DNA from: JBKJZO01 sp046715235
Lineage (GTDB): Bacteria > Actinomycetota > Actinomycetes > BP-191
Direction: 5' to 3'
Assembly (NCBI GenBank): GCA_046715235.1
Contig: JBKJZO010000214.1
Span: 1 to 28,907 of the forward strand
DNA: 28,907 bases
In this document: piece by piece, positions 6,997 to 14,457 of the stretch
Layout of the letters: the number at the start of each line of letters is the position of its first letter
Position numbering within the stretch: position 1 is the stretch's first letter
The notes under the pieces: generated by a model
Databases searched by the model: none
Seen by the model: the letters and a program-made list of their open reading frames with translations, nothing else
Told to the model about the DNA's origin: nothing
Program-made: the position numbers and the translations under genes

Positions 6997-8076
6997 TCAG
7001 CCTTCGCCGAGGGCCGTCATACCCTGGCCTTCGCGGGCCAGCGCCACTAAGCGCGAGGTCGCTCTGAGGTACTTCTTGCGGTAGCCGCCCTCGAGCAACG
7101 CGGGCGGAAACAGCGAATCGAGCGGTACGCCGGACGCCACGAGCGGGATGTCGCGGTCGTAGAGACGATCGGCGAGAACGACGACGCGCAGCGCCGTCGC
7201 CTGGTCGTCGACCGGGTGGACGTCACGCAGGAAGACCGCCTCGACGCCGTCGAGCAGGTCGCCGTACCGCACCGGGTGCAGCGACTCGAGATGCCGGCAG
7301 AGCGAGTCGAAGTCGTCGAGCGTCGCGCCCGGCGCCCGGGCCGCTTGGCTGGAGAACTCGGCGTCATCGAGAGGTTCGGGCGCGGGCTGCCCGCCGCGGT
7401 GGCGGTAGTCGTCGCCGTCGACGCGGACCGTCTGGAAATGCGCGGCCAGCCCTTGGATCTCGCGCAGAAAGTCGGGCGCGGCGAACCGACCTTCGCCGAG
7501 GCGCTCGGGCAGCGTGTTCGACGTGACCGCGAGCCGTACGCCGGCCGCGACCAGTTGCGACAGCAGGGTCGAGATCAACACCGTGTCGCCGACGTCGTCG
7601 AGTTCGAACTCGTCGATCGCGAGCAGCCGGTGACCCTCGAACGCCGCGGCCGCTGGACGGAATCCGAGAGCGCCGACGACGTGGGTCAGTTCCGCGAACG
7701 TGCAGTAGGCCTTGGGCCGCGGCGCCACGTGCCACAGCGACGCGAGCAGATGCGTCTTGCCGACGCCGTACCCGCCGTCGAGGTAGCGGCCGGCAGTGAC
7801 TGGTGCGGCCGGGGCTGAGTCGCGTCGCCACCAGGGCGATCGGGCCGGCGGCGCCGCACCGAGGGTTACGGAGAAACGCGTCAACTCGGCGACGGCCGCG
7901 GACTGCGACGGCTGGCCGGCGTCCGGGACGTAGGTTTCGAAGCGGACGCGATCGAAGCGGGGCGGTGGAACCAATGAGGCGATCAGCGCTTCCGGCCGGA
8001 GCGCCGGTGTGCGCGTCACCAGCGACGCAACGCCAAGACCATCGGCGCTGCGTGGTGTTGTCACGTCGCCGCTCAT
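6997..8076 (-). CDS. zapE: ZapE/AFG1-type P-loop ATPase
   Basis: This 359-residue ATPase matches the AFG1/ZapE family. The Walker A motif is at 101-109 (GGYGVGKTH) and Walker B at 151-156 (LLAIDE). A sensor-1-like VTSNTLPERL segment follows, then the family stretch RFAAPDFLREIQGLAAHF. In E. coli, ZapE acts at the division ring under low oxygen or heat; the mitochondrial homologue AFG1 is linked to protein turnover. The actinobacterial role is not well known, so the symbol is by homology only. The start is ATG at 8076. Its downstream end faces the IS element, leaving 61 bases from the right inverted repeat to the stop codon. Confidence 0.88.
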   Translation of the reverse strand: MSGDVTTPRSADGLGVASLVTRTPALRPEALIASLVPPPRFDRVRFETYVPDAGQPSQSAAVAELTRFSVTLGAAPPARSPWWRRDSAPAAPVTAGRYLDGGYGVGKTHLLASLWHVAPRPKAYCTFAELTHVVGALGFRPAAAAFEGHRLLAIDEFELDDVGDTVLISTLLSQLVAAGVRLAVTSNTLPERLGEGRFAAPDFLREIQGLAAHFQTVRVDGDDYRHRGGQPAPEPLDDAEFSSQAARAPGATLDDFDSLCRHLESLHPVRYGDLLDGVEAVFLRDVHPVDDQATALRVVVLADRLYDRDIPLVASGVPLDSLFPPALLEGGYRKKYLRATSRLVALAREGQGMTALGEG

Positions 8077-8118
8077 GGCGGCACAGCCTACGGCGACTCG
8101 CCGCCATACACTTGACGA

Positions 8119-8132
8119 ACCGACCGGTCGGT
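8119..8132 (+). promoter_or_regulatory. 14-bp perfect palindrome, TetR-type operator candidate
   Basis: ACCGACCGGTCGGT is a perfect palindrome, typical of TetR-family operators in actinobacteria. It directly follows TTGACG (8112-8117), which could serve as a -35 box for the plus-strand ORF at 8164, and lies 43 bp upstream of the divergent zapE start. No TetR-type gene is in the window. Sequence is seen; the regulator is inferred. Confidence 0.45.
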
Positions 8133-8163
8133 CGGTAACGCACTGGCGATCGGCAGCCTCATC

Positions 8164-8277
8164 GTGACAATGGGCGCGCTGTTCCTGCTCGCCGGTGTGA
8201 TGAACATGAACGTCTTCGTCACCAACTCCGCGGCGGCATGGACACAGGGCTACATCGCTCGACGCTTCTTCACCTAA
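8164..8277 (+). CDS. Possible 37-residue membrane peptide or gene remnant
   Basis: The open frame runs from a stop at 8113 to TAA at 8275-8277. From GTG 8164 it gives 37 residues (ATG 8170 gives 35): one hydrophobic segment (MGALFLLAGVMNMNVFV) and a polar tail ending YIARRFFT. There is no good ribosome site. It follows the TTGACG plus palindrome combination at 8112-8132, so it may be a real small regulated gene. It may equally be the end of a deleted membrane-protein gene whose promoter survives. No family recognised. Low confidence. Confidence 0.25.
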   Translation: MTMGALFLLAGVMNMNVFVTNSAAAWTQGYIARRFFT

Positions 8278-8279
8278 CG

Positions 8280-8341
8280 GTGCTCCTTGAACGGCTCGGA
8301 CTGGACTCTCGACAAGTCACATCCTTGCTGGTCAGGAGCAC
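8280..8341 (+). repeat. 8-bp inverted repeat, widely spaced
   Basis: GTGCTCCT (8280-8287) and AGGAGCAC (8334-8341) are exact reverse complements separated by 46 bases, and the right arm is followed by TCTTTTGTT. It could be a loose plus-strand terminator for the ORF ending at 8277, or the scar of a small lost element. Apart from this, the stretch 8278-8352 shows nothing recognisable. Confidence 0.3.
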
Positions 8342-8352
8342 TCTTTTGTTCG

Positions 8353-8541
8353 TCAGCGCCGGTTCGAGACGACAACCGTAGTCAGACCCGCTGCAGCGAC
8401 GCCGGACACGACCGCGATCACACTGCGGAATGCGCGGTCGAGATCCGTGCTAGCCGCCAAGGCGATGTTTACCAAGGCGATGGTCACGAGAAGCGCGAGC
8501 ATCGGGAGAAATCTGGTCATCGGTTGCTTCGGTGCTGTCAC
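8353..8541 (-). CDS. Small two-helix membrane protein, unknown
   Basis: The 62-residue frame (GTG at 8541; ATG at 8520 would give 55) encodes two hydrophobic segments, LPMLALLVTIALVNIALA and SVIAVVSGVAAAGLTTVVV, with a basic C-terminus (SNRR). It lies 10 bases after the end of the broken ABC ATPase on the same strand. It may have been the last gene of the PH-domain/ABC operon. No strong ribosome site and no family recognised; the hydrophobic pattern favours a real product over chance. Confidence 0.45.
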   Translation of the reverse strand: MTAPKQPMTRFLPMLALLVTIALVNIALAASTDLDRAFRSVIAVVSGVAAAGLTTVVVSNRR

Positions 8542-8551
8542 GCTGCGAAGG

Positions 8552-8994
8552 CTAGCGCACCACCGCTTCGCAGAAGTCCAACCTCGCGAACCCGACCAAC
8601 GGCCCAGGGAGTAAGCCCGCGACCTTGCGGTCGGCTGCCTGGGTCAGGCCGACCGACGCGAGATAGAAGTCAAGGTCGTCGGTTCGCAGGGCGAGTAGGT
8701 CAGTTGTCCACTCAGGGAAGCCGCGGGCTGTATGAGCACCCTGGATCTGCTGCGATCCGAGGTATGTGCCGAGAGCCAGGCCGGGCGTGGGGTGCAGGAT
8801 GTACGGCACCCCGTCGACCAGAGCCGTGCCGCCATGTGGCGTGAGTAGGCCCAAGAGAACCTTGAAGGCTGTCGACTTGCCCGCGCCGTTGGGCCCGACG
8901 AGTCCAGTGACCCGGCCGTCCGCCGCCGTGAAATCGAGGCCCTGGAGCGCGTTGTGGTCACGTAGGAAACCTGGACGTCATCGAACTGGAGCAC
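8552..8994 (-). pseudogene. Decayed ABC-transporter ATPase
   Basis: From GTG 8994 the first 13 or so residues (LQFDDVQVSYVTT) read as an ABC ATPase start. The frame then shifts near 8950-8960. In the new frame come NALQGLDFTAADGRVTGLVG, a Walker A PNGAGKST, LGLLTPHGGTALVDG and a helical segment up to VGLTQAADRKVAG. A second shift follows, because an LSLG-like signature appears only in another frame, and the gene ends without Walker B or the H-loop. Intact relatives are about 230-300 residues. The start overlaps the end of the PH-domain gene by 17 bases, so it was once the third gene of that operon. Confidence 0.8.
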
Positions 8995-10486
8995 GCATCT
9001 CCTCGGGAGCAGGACTGGTCAGCGCGATCGAATCCTCGACGCGTTCCATCGAGGCGGCGCGCAGAGCTCCCATAAGCTCAGCGGCGACGCCGGCCGATCG
9101 TGCAGGCACCCGGTGTACAAATCGTCGGTGTGCCCAACCCAGCACAGTCACGTTGCGTAGGGGAATGCCGGGCACACGTCGTTCCACCACCGCGCTGACG
9201 GTGCCGGGGAAATACACAGTCACTTTATGGCTCAGGCCGACGGTGTGGCGAACCACGTCGTGGGAGGGGGTGGCCGAGACGGCGGACAACACGTAGCGTG
9301 CCACGACTAGCCCGAGGGCGAGTCCACCGCCGACGACGGCTGCGGTGCCCCGGGGCCCGATCGCCGGTAAGCCCAAGACGACGGCTGCAGCCGCGGCGGC
9401 CAGGATGGGTACGGGTCCCGCAACCCACCAGCGTCCCCGCTCGACGAAGAGCGCGGGGATGTGCCGTCCGACCGCATCCGCGACGACGCGAGCAGCCACC
9501 GCCGGGGGCATCGACGGGAACACCAAGCGCTTGTGGCTGCCGTCGGAGAGCCATGCCGTGCTGAACACAAGCCGTGAAGTTCGCAGCACGAGGTCGACGG
9601 GTGTCCGCATGAGCGTGACCGCCACGACCTGGCCGGGCGAGATATTGTGCTGGCGTCGCTCCAGGGCGCCGTACGCGATGCGGAGTTGCCCGTTCGCGGT
9701 CTGCTCGATGCGAAAGTCTCTGAAGCGAGCTGCTATCAGCGCCATTACGCCCAGCGACAACGCCACGATGGCGAGCACCCACATGCGCGGGTCTGCCCAA
9801 GAAACGGCGAGCGCCGTACCATCGAGCAGTCCGGCGACTTCCTGTGCGGCCCCAATCACTGCCGCAGCCATGACAAGCACATAGCCACCGGATACCGATG
9901 TCGCCACGATGTCCCGCGCGCTCGCCCTGTACAGCACGCTTCGACACTCAGCGGCCGGGACGGCACTCCCCCCAAAGCTTGCGGCCTCGAGGCCAACCGA
10001 AGGGGACACGCCCCCCTCGACAACGTCAGCGGCTGCTGTGCCGGCGCGCGGCGGAGCCTCGGCGAGCAGCAGTCGTTCGAGAGCGAAAGCGTCTCTCGGG
10101 AGAAGAGCCGGCATTTGGATCGCGCTGCTCGTGGCGCCGGAGGTCAGGATTGTCACTGACCGCACTCCGGACAGCCGTTGCGCCAGCGGCTCGTCCACCT
10201 GCACGGAGGTGACCTGTGCACGCGTCGTCATACGGGTCTCTGGAGCGAACCAGCCCAGACGCAGCACCACCACATCGCCATCGACCGTCAGAATCCGGAA
10301 CCGTGCAGCCCAAACCGGTGCAGCCAGGACTGGCACCGTTACGAGCAGGAACAGAGTCAGGAGGATCTCGAACCACCACCATGGCAACAGCGCCGCATAG
10401 CGGTCGAGCGCGCTGAGCACCAGAGCCAGGCCGGGCAGCCGTACAAGCGAGGTACCGAACAGATGCCGGAGCGAGTTGCGGAACAT
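8978..10486 (-). CDS. YdbT-like membrane protein with bacterial PH domains
   Basis: The 502-residue protein matches the YdbT layout: repeated pairs of membrane helices and bPH2 (DUF304-type) domains. Examples are helices at about 15-65 then the FRILTVDGDVVVLRLGWFAPETRMTT-like strand region, helices near 200-250 then FRIEQTANGQLRIAYGALER, and helices near 350-390 followed by a third domain. In Bacillus, YdbS/YdbT protect against certain bacteriocins; no enzyme activity is known. The start is taken as ATG 10486, sharing a base with the stop of the upstream partner (TGATG), although an in-frame GTG at 10498 exists. Translational coupling suggests the two proteins act together. Confidence 0.82.
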   Translation of the reverse strand: MFRNSLRHLFGTSLVRLPGLALVLSALDRYAALLPWWWFEILLTLFLLVTVPVLAAPVWAARFRILTVDGDVVVLRLGWFAPETRMTTRAQVTSVQVDEPLAQRLSGVRSVTILTSGATSSAIQMPALLPRDAFALERLLLAEAPPRAGTAAADVVEGGVSPSVGLEAASFGGSAVPAAECRSVLYRASARDIVATSVSGGYVLVMAAAVIGAAQEVAGLLDGTALAVSWADPRMWVLAIVALSLGVMALIAARFRDFRIEQTANGQLRIAYGALERRQHNISPGQVVAVTLMRTPVDLVLRTSRLVFSTAWLSDGSHKRLVFPSMPPAVAARVVADAVGRHIPALFVERGRWWVAGPVPILAAAAAAVVLGLPAIGPRGTAAVVGGGLALGLVVARYVLSAVSATPSHDVVRHTVGLSHKVTVYFPGTVSAVVERRVPGIPLRNVTVLGWAHRRFVHRVPARSAGVAAELMGALRAASMERVEDSIALTSPAPEEMRAPVR

Positions 10487-11025
10487 CACGGGCTCCACGG
10501 AGCACCGACACCTCTGAACGAAGAGCCCTGCATACTCAGCTGCTTGATCATGAGGCGTTGGACCGCCCGGGCGTCGGCTTCCGCTAACGGCGGGATCTCA
10601 GGCAGCTGCGCGATGCCATTCAGCCGCAGGCGGACGAGCCCGAGCCGGCGCAGGAACGGGCCCACGTGGACATCGACGCTGAGGACAGCGCCCGGAATGA
10701 TCAGCATGGAGGTCGCGATGTAGCGGCCCCGCTCCATCTCCAGGCCGCGGGGCACGACGCGAAGCATGTAGTTCCGCTGCTGTACGCCATTCATAACCAC
10801 ATCGGCGGCAACGCCGACCACGGCGATCAGTGTGATGACAAGACCAATGCGGAACTCCCAGACTGGCGGCAACAGCGGATATGCAACAGCCCACCCCAAG
10901 GCAGCAACAATCAATCCCCCGCCCGCCGACCGAGCGTTCTCGTACAGTCGCGTCGCTGCAGGTAGCCGTACAACCAGGACCGATGCGGGGTCATCAAGGC
11001 TCGGTGCGTCGACGTTTGCCCTCAT
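10486..11025 (-). CDS. YdbS-like membrane protein with bacterial PH domain
   Basis: The 179-residue protein has two membrane helices (about 30-50 and 56-78), then a bPH2 domain containing NYMLRVVPRGLEMERGRYIATSMLI and a conserved VDVHVGPFLRRLGLVRLRL strand-turn, ending in a helix (ARAVQRLMIKQL). This is the YdbS arrangement, the usual partner of YdbT. The start is ATG 11025, with AGGACGG about 7 bases upstream. It is the first gene of the minus-strand operon (YdbS-like, YdbT-like, broken ABC ATPase). Confidence 0.82.
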   Translation of the reverse strand: MRANVDAPSLDDPASVLVVRLPAATRLYENARSAGGGLIVAALGWAVAYPLLPPVWEFRIGLVITLIAVVGVAADVVMNGVQQRNYMLRVVPRGLEMERGRYIATSMLIIPGAVLSVDVHVGPFLRRLGLVRLRLNGIAQLPEIPPLAEADARAVQRLMIKQLSMQGSSFRGVGAPWSP

Positions 11026-11043
11026 GCCGGTCCGTCCTGTCAG

Positions 11044-11148
11044 CCGGGTCGGTCGACCCGGAGTGACAGCCTCGCGACCGCCACCCCGGGATTTCAGCCA
11101 CCCGGCGACACCGCCGGGTCACCGCCTGCTGAGGGTGACTTCCCCCTC
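11044..11148. repeat. Three hairpins in a row upstream of the YdbS-like gene
   Basis: CCGGGTC/GACCCGG with a 4-base loop (11044-11061), ACCCGGCG/CGCCGGGT with loop ACAC (11100-11119) and GAGGG/CCCTC with an 8-base loop (11131-11148). The first two share the CCCGG core. They lie between the YdbS-like start and the transposase remnant. None has a T-tract. They may be leader structures, factor-dependent terminators, or scars of a lost repeat element. Confidence 0.4.
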
Positions 11149-11151
11149 AAG

Positions 11152-11258
11152 TTCGAAGACCCCGTTTATATCGCGTTCGTCGTCGACCTGATCAGCCGCA
11201 GGATCGTCGCTACACCGAGCGGCTCGCCGAGGTTGGCGCTGTAGGCTCGGTCGGTTCT
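11152..11258 (+). pseudogene. IS3-family transposase remnant
   Basis: One frame reads VYIAFVVDLISRRIV (11164-11208), the rve-core strand of IS3-type transposases with its catalytic Asp. From 11208 a second frame reads RYTERLAEVGAVGSVGS, a block that normally lies about 60-80 residues further along the same protein. The two blocks are therefore fused by an internal deletion and a frameshift. No inverted repeats remain. It marks an old insertion in this gene-poor stretch. Confidence 0.75.
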
Positions 11259-11261
11259 CCG

Positions 11262-11395
11262 GGGCGGTTCACCGACCTCATCAACTACGCGCTCGTCTGC
11301 CCCGCCCACCACAGAACCGTCCACGAAGACGCCTGGACCTCATCCGACAACCCAACGGCGACTGGGCTGCCTACCCCCTAGACCGCTCGAGGCCG
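11262..11395 (+). pseudogene. DUF222/13E12-type HNH endonuclease C-terminal remnant
   Basis: The frame TDLINYALVCPAHHRTVHEDAW (11271-11336) is the HNH core seen at the C-terminus of DUF222 (13E12-repeat) proteins. A shift near 11330-11340 moves the rest (LIRQPNGDWAAYPLDRSR) to another frame. The N-terminal DUF222 region and the first part of the HNH domain are absent. DUF222 genes are multicopy and mobile in actinobacteria, so this is probably a leftover copy. It directly abuts the IS3 scrap. Confidence 0.75.
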
Positions 11396-11396
11396 A

Positions 11397-11552
11397 CTAC
11401 TGGCGGAAGGCTTCGGTCTCGTCCGTGCCCTCGACCGGCACGTCGCCGGAAACTTCGCGTTCGGCGTCCCGGTCCGAAGGCTCCGCGTGCACGCCCTCGA
11501 CATCGTCGACGGGAAGTGATGCTTCCCTCTCCTCGAAGCTCTGTTCGGTCAT
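11397..11552 (-). CDS. Small acidic protein, unknown
   Basis: A 51-residue frame starts at ATG 11552 (MTEQSFEEREASLPVDDVEG) and is rich in Glu/Asp (about one third), with few hydrophobic residues and no membrane segment. Ribosome-site candidates GGAGAG and GTGGAG lie within 15 bases upstream. It is divergent from the ligase gene, with 34 bp between starts, so the two probably share a promoter region. The composition is unlike a shadow frame. No family recognised; likely disordered. Confidence 0.55.
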   Translation of the reverse strand: MTEQSFEEREASLPVDDVEGVHAEPSDRDAEREVSGDVPVEGTDETEAFRQ

Positions 11553-11586
11553 GGCTCCACTCTCCAACTTGCGGTAGGACTCCCCC

Positions 11587-12684
11587 ATGCCGTTGAACCT
11601 TCCCGTGATGCCGCCGGTCTCACCCATGCTCGCGAAAGCGTTGAAAGCGTTGCCGCGACCCGACGCCGTACCGGCGGGTCTGCTGTACGAACCGAAGTGG
11701 GACGGCTTTCGCTGTGTCGTGTTCAAGGACGGCGACGAGGTCGAGCTGGGCAGCCGCAACGAGCGGCCACTGACCAGGTACTTTCCTGAGGTCGTACAGG
11801 CGGCGCTGGACGAGTTGCCGCCGCGCTGCGTCGTCGACGGCGAGATCATCATCGAGGGCAAAGCCGGCCTCGACTTCGAGGCCTTGCTGCAGCGGATCCA
11901 TCCAGCGGACAGCCGAGTCAGGAAGCTCGCCGCGGAGACACCGGCGAGATTCGTCGCGTTCGACCTGCTCGCGATCGGCGATGAGGACCTGCGCAAGAAG
12001 CCCTTCGCCGAAAGGCGTGATCGGCTCGTTGCTGCGCTGGCCAAGGCAGGTCCCAACGTTTCGGTCACTCCTGCGACAACCGACTTCGAGTTGGCCGAGC
12101 AGTGGTTCGACACGTTCGAGGGAGCCGGACTCGACGGCATCGTCGCCAAGCCACTCGACGTGCACTACCTCGAGGATCAGCGAGCGATGTTCAAGGTGAA
12201 GCACCAGCGCACCGCTGACGTCGTAGTTGCTGGATTCCGCTGGCACAAGAGCGGCGGCGTGATCGGGTCAATGCTTCTCGGGCTGTACGACGACAACGGC
12301 GTCCTCCATCACGTCGGTGTCGCGGCGAGCTTCACGATGAAACGGCGGGCCGAGCTCGTCGACGAGCTGGCGCCGTACCGCACTGATGCGCTCGCCGACC
12401 ATCCCTGGGCCGAATGGGCAGGGCTCGAGAGCGAGTCGCAGCGCATGCCGGGGGCACAGAGCCGCTGGAACGCCGGCAAGAACCTGTCGTGGGAGCCGTT
12501 GCGACCCGAGCTGGTAATAGAAGTCGCGTACGACCACCTGCAGGGCGACCGCTTCCGGCACGCCACGCAGTTCCAGCGCTGGCGCCCCGACCGCGACCCG
12601 ACGACATGCACCTACGCGCAGCTCGAGACGCCGCTGCTGACCAACCTCAGCGACCTGCTCGCCGGGCAGCAGACAGCTACCTGA
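11587..12684 (+). CDS. ligC: ATP-dependent DNA ligase, LigC type
   Basis: The 365-residue protein carries the nucleotidyltransferase core: motif I EPKWDGFR with adenylated Lys37, motif III VDGEIII (Glu86), motif IV DGIVAK (183-188) and motif V KVKH (203-206). An OB-fold domain follows (about 210-330). It seals nicks using ATP. Size and lack of polymerase or nuclease domains fit the actinobacterial LigC group, which works in break or base-excision repair alongside a separate primase-polymerase; such a gene is present at 13425-14435. The start is ATG 11587, preceded by AGGA at about 6-8 bases. It overlaps the convergent secreted-protein gene by 8 bases. Confidence 0.9.
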   Translation: MPLNLPVMPPVSPMLAKALKALPRPDAVPAGLLYEPKWDGFRCVVFKDGDEVELGSRNERPLTRYFPEVVQAALDELPPRCVVDGEIIIEGKAGLDFEALLQRIHPADSRVRKLAAETPARFVAFDLLAIGDEDLRKKPFAERRDRLVAALAKAGPNVSVTPATTDFELAEQWFDTFEGAGLDGIVAKPLDVHYLEDQRAMFKVKHQRTADVVVAGFRWHKSGGVIGSMLLGLYDDNGVLHHVGVAASFTMKRRAELVDELAPYRTDALADHPWAEWAGLESESQRMPGAQSRWNAGKNLSWEPLRPELVIEVAYDHLQGDRFRHATQFQRWRPDRDPTTCTYAQLETPLLTNLSDLLAGQQTAT

Positions 12685-13369
12685 CGAGGAGGCTCAGGAC
12701 TGCGCTGACGCCCGCGATGTTTGCGCTGTCGGCCGGCTTCATCACCCGATACGAGCTGCGCCCCGTCAGCGTCGCCCTGACCTCGAAGGAGAACTTGCCA
12801 CCACTGTCGAGCTCGTCGGTGGCGACGTGCGTCCAGGCGTTGCCGACGAGGCGTTGCAGGTGGACCGGCGCACCGGGCTTCGTGGGCAGTACGGAACCGG
12901 CGATCGTTGCCGCCGACCCCCGTTGCACCGTGCGTGTCGAGAACGCGGCAGTCACCAGGCTGCTGACGTCGACCACGATCGGGGCGGCGACCACGTTGGT
13001 CTTTCCAGTGCCGAGCGAGTAGCGCAGGGCGAACTCGCTGCTGACCCGCGCACGGGCGGTGATGCGCACGACGCCCTTCTGATCGGTTACCGCATGCGCA
13101 TACGCGCGCCACGTCTTGACGCGCTTTGCGCGGACGACCACGACGACATCGCGGCTGCCGAGTGCGTCGCCATGGTCGTCGGTGAGGCGCCAGCTCAATT
13201 TCACCTGCTGCTGATACTGCGCCGCGATCGGCTTCAGTGCGGTCGCAGGTGAGGCGCCTGCGAGGAGATTCCCGATAGCTAGCGAGGCACAGAGCGCGGC
13301 CGCGCTGCATCGTCGCCCGGCGCGATCAAGTTGAGGCACGGCGTTCATCGAACCTTCGCGGTTTTTCAT
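12677..13369 (-). CDS. Secreted protein, unknown role
   Basis: The 230-residue protein starts at ATG 13369, chosen because GGGGAG lies 5 bases upstream; longer in-frame extensions have no support. Residues 8-45 form a signal peptide (RRCSAAALCASLAIGNLLAG, cleavage near ATA-LK). The rest is all-beta in pattern: VKLSWRLTDDHGDALGSRDVVVVV, then a segment IAGSVLPTKPGAPVHLQRLV...W..VATDELDSGGKFSFEV, resembling Ig-like modules common in actinobacterial surface proteins. There is no wall anchor or catalytic motif. It lies between the ligase and polymerase genes, but this does not imply a repair role. Confidence 0.75.
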   Translation of the reverse strand: MKNREGSMNAVPQLDRAGRRCSAAALCASLAIGNLLAGASPATALKPIAAQYQQQVKLSWRLTDDHGDALGSRDVVVVVRAKRVKTWRAYAHAVTDQKGVVRITARARVSSEFALRYSLGTGKTNVVAAPIVVDVSSLVTAAFSTRTVQRGSAATIAGSVLPTKPGAPVHLQRLVGNAWTHVATDELDSGGKFSFEVRATLTGRSSYRVMKPADSANIAGVSAVLSLLVR

Positions 13370-13424
13370 GACGACTCCCCCGTTCCGTCGCGCGAGCGTA
13401 CACGGCGGATCGGCGTACAAACGA

Positions 13425-14435
13425 TCACTCCGGATTGCGCGCCCGGCTCGGCTGCACGCGCATCGGTTCGCCCGGCATCTTGGGGTAGTTGGGCGGATAC
13501 GGCATGTCACCCAAAGCCGCTTCGTCGCGCGCGTACCACTCCAGCAATGTGGTGATGTCGTGCGCTTTGTCATCTATTGCGGCGTGCGGATCACCGAGTT
13601 CGGCAAACCGCTGCGGCATAGTGCGCACCGTCAGGTCATTGGGGTGTACGTCGGGCAGCTCGTCCCACGTGAGCGGCGCGGAGACGGTCGCGATCGGCGT
13701 ACGACGGGCGCTGTAGGCACTGGCAATGGTGCGGTCGCGTGAGTTCTGGTTGTAGTCGAAGAACAGTCTCTGGCCGCGTTCTTCCTTCCACCACTTGGTC
13801 GTCACCTCCATCGGCGCGCGCCGCTCGAGCTCGCGCCCCAGTGAGATCGCGGCGTGCCGAATCTCGGTGAACGTCCACTTCGGCTCGATCCGCACGTAGA
13901 CGTGCAGGCCGCGGCCGCCGGAGGTCTTGGGGAAACCGATGAAGCCAAGCTCGTCGAGCAATGGCCGCAAGTCGTTGAGCGCGACCCGGCGCGCGTCCTC
14001 GAAGTCGGTGCCCGGCTGCGGGTCGAGGTCGATGCGCAACTCGTCGGGATGGTCGGTGTCGTCGGCGCGGGTGTGCCACGGGTGGAAGGTGATCGTCGAC
14101 TGCTGCGCAGCCCATACGACGTCGGCGACGTCGGTCACGCACAGCGCATCCGCACTGCGCCCGCTGGGGAACGTGATGTGCACCGTCTGCATCCACTCGG
14201 GCGCGTGCTTGGGCAGCCGCTTCTGATAGACCTCCTCGCCCGTAACGCCTTCAGGAAACCGCTGGAGGTACGTCGGCCGCTCGCGCAGAGCGCGCACGAT
14301 GCCTTCACCGACAGCGACGTAGTACTCGACGAGGTCCATCTTGCGGACGCCGACCTCGGGGAAATACACCTTGTCGGGATTGGTGATTTTGATCGGGTGC
14401 CCTGAGACCTCGATCTCGGTGAACGGCGACGCCAT
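13425..14435 (-). CDS. LigD-type primase-polymerase (PolDom)
   Basis: The 336-residue protein is a stand-alone polymerase domain of the archaeo-eukaryotic primase superfamily, as in LigD. Catalytic features are Asp136/Asp138 (RIDLDPQ), His178 in SGGRGLHVY and Asp227 in FFDYNQN. Such enzymes add ribo- or deoxynucleotides and fill gaps at broken ends. There is no nuclease or ligase domain; the ligase is encoded at 11587-12684, a split seen in actinobacterial PolD-LigC pairs. Start ATG 14435 (MASPFTEIEVSG) matches the usual family N-terminus; the upstream extension enters the permease gene. No ku gene is visible. Confidence 0.88.
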   Translation of the reverse strand: MASPFTEIEVSGHPIKITNPDKVYFPEVGVRKMDLVEYYVAVGEGIVRALRERPTYLQRFPEGVTGEEVYQKRLPKHAPEWMQTVHITFPSGRSADALCVTDVADVVWAAQQSTITFHPWHTRADDTDHPDELRIDLDPQPGTDFEDARRVALNDLRPLLDELGFIGFPKTSGGRGLHVYVRIEPKWTFTEIRHAAISLGRELERRAPMEVTTKWWKEERGQRLFFDYNQNSRDRTIASAYSARRTPIATVSAPLTWDELPDVHPNDLTVRTMPQRFAELGDPHAAIDDKAHDITTLLEWYARDEAALGDMPYPPNYPKMPGEPMRVQPSRARNPE

Positions 14436-14457
14436 GTCGGCGACGCTATCCCGGAAG

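Noticed and set aside
12677..13573. A 298-residue version of the secreted protein
   Set aside because: The extra N-terminus reads through the polymerase gene region and lacks a ribosome site; ATG 13369 has GGGGAG and a signal peptide right after it.
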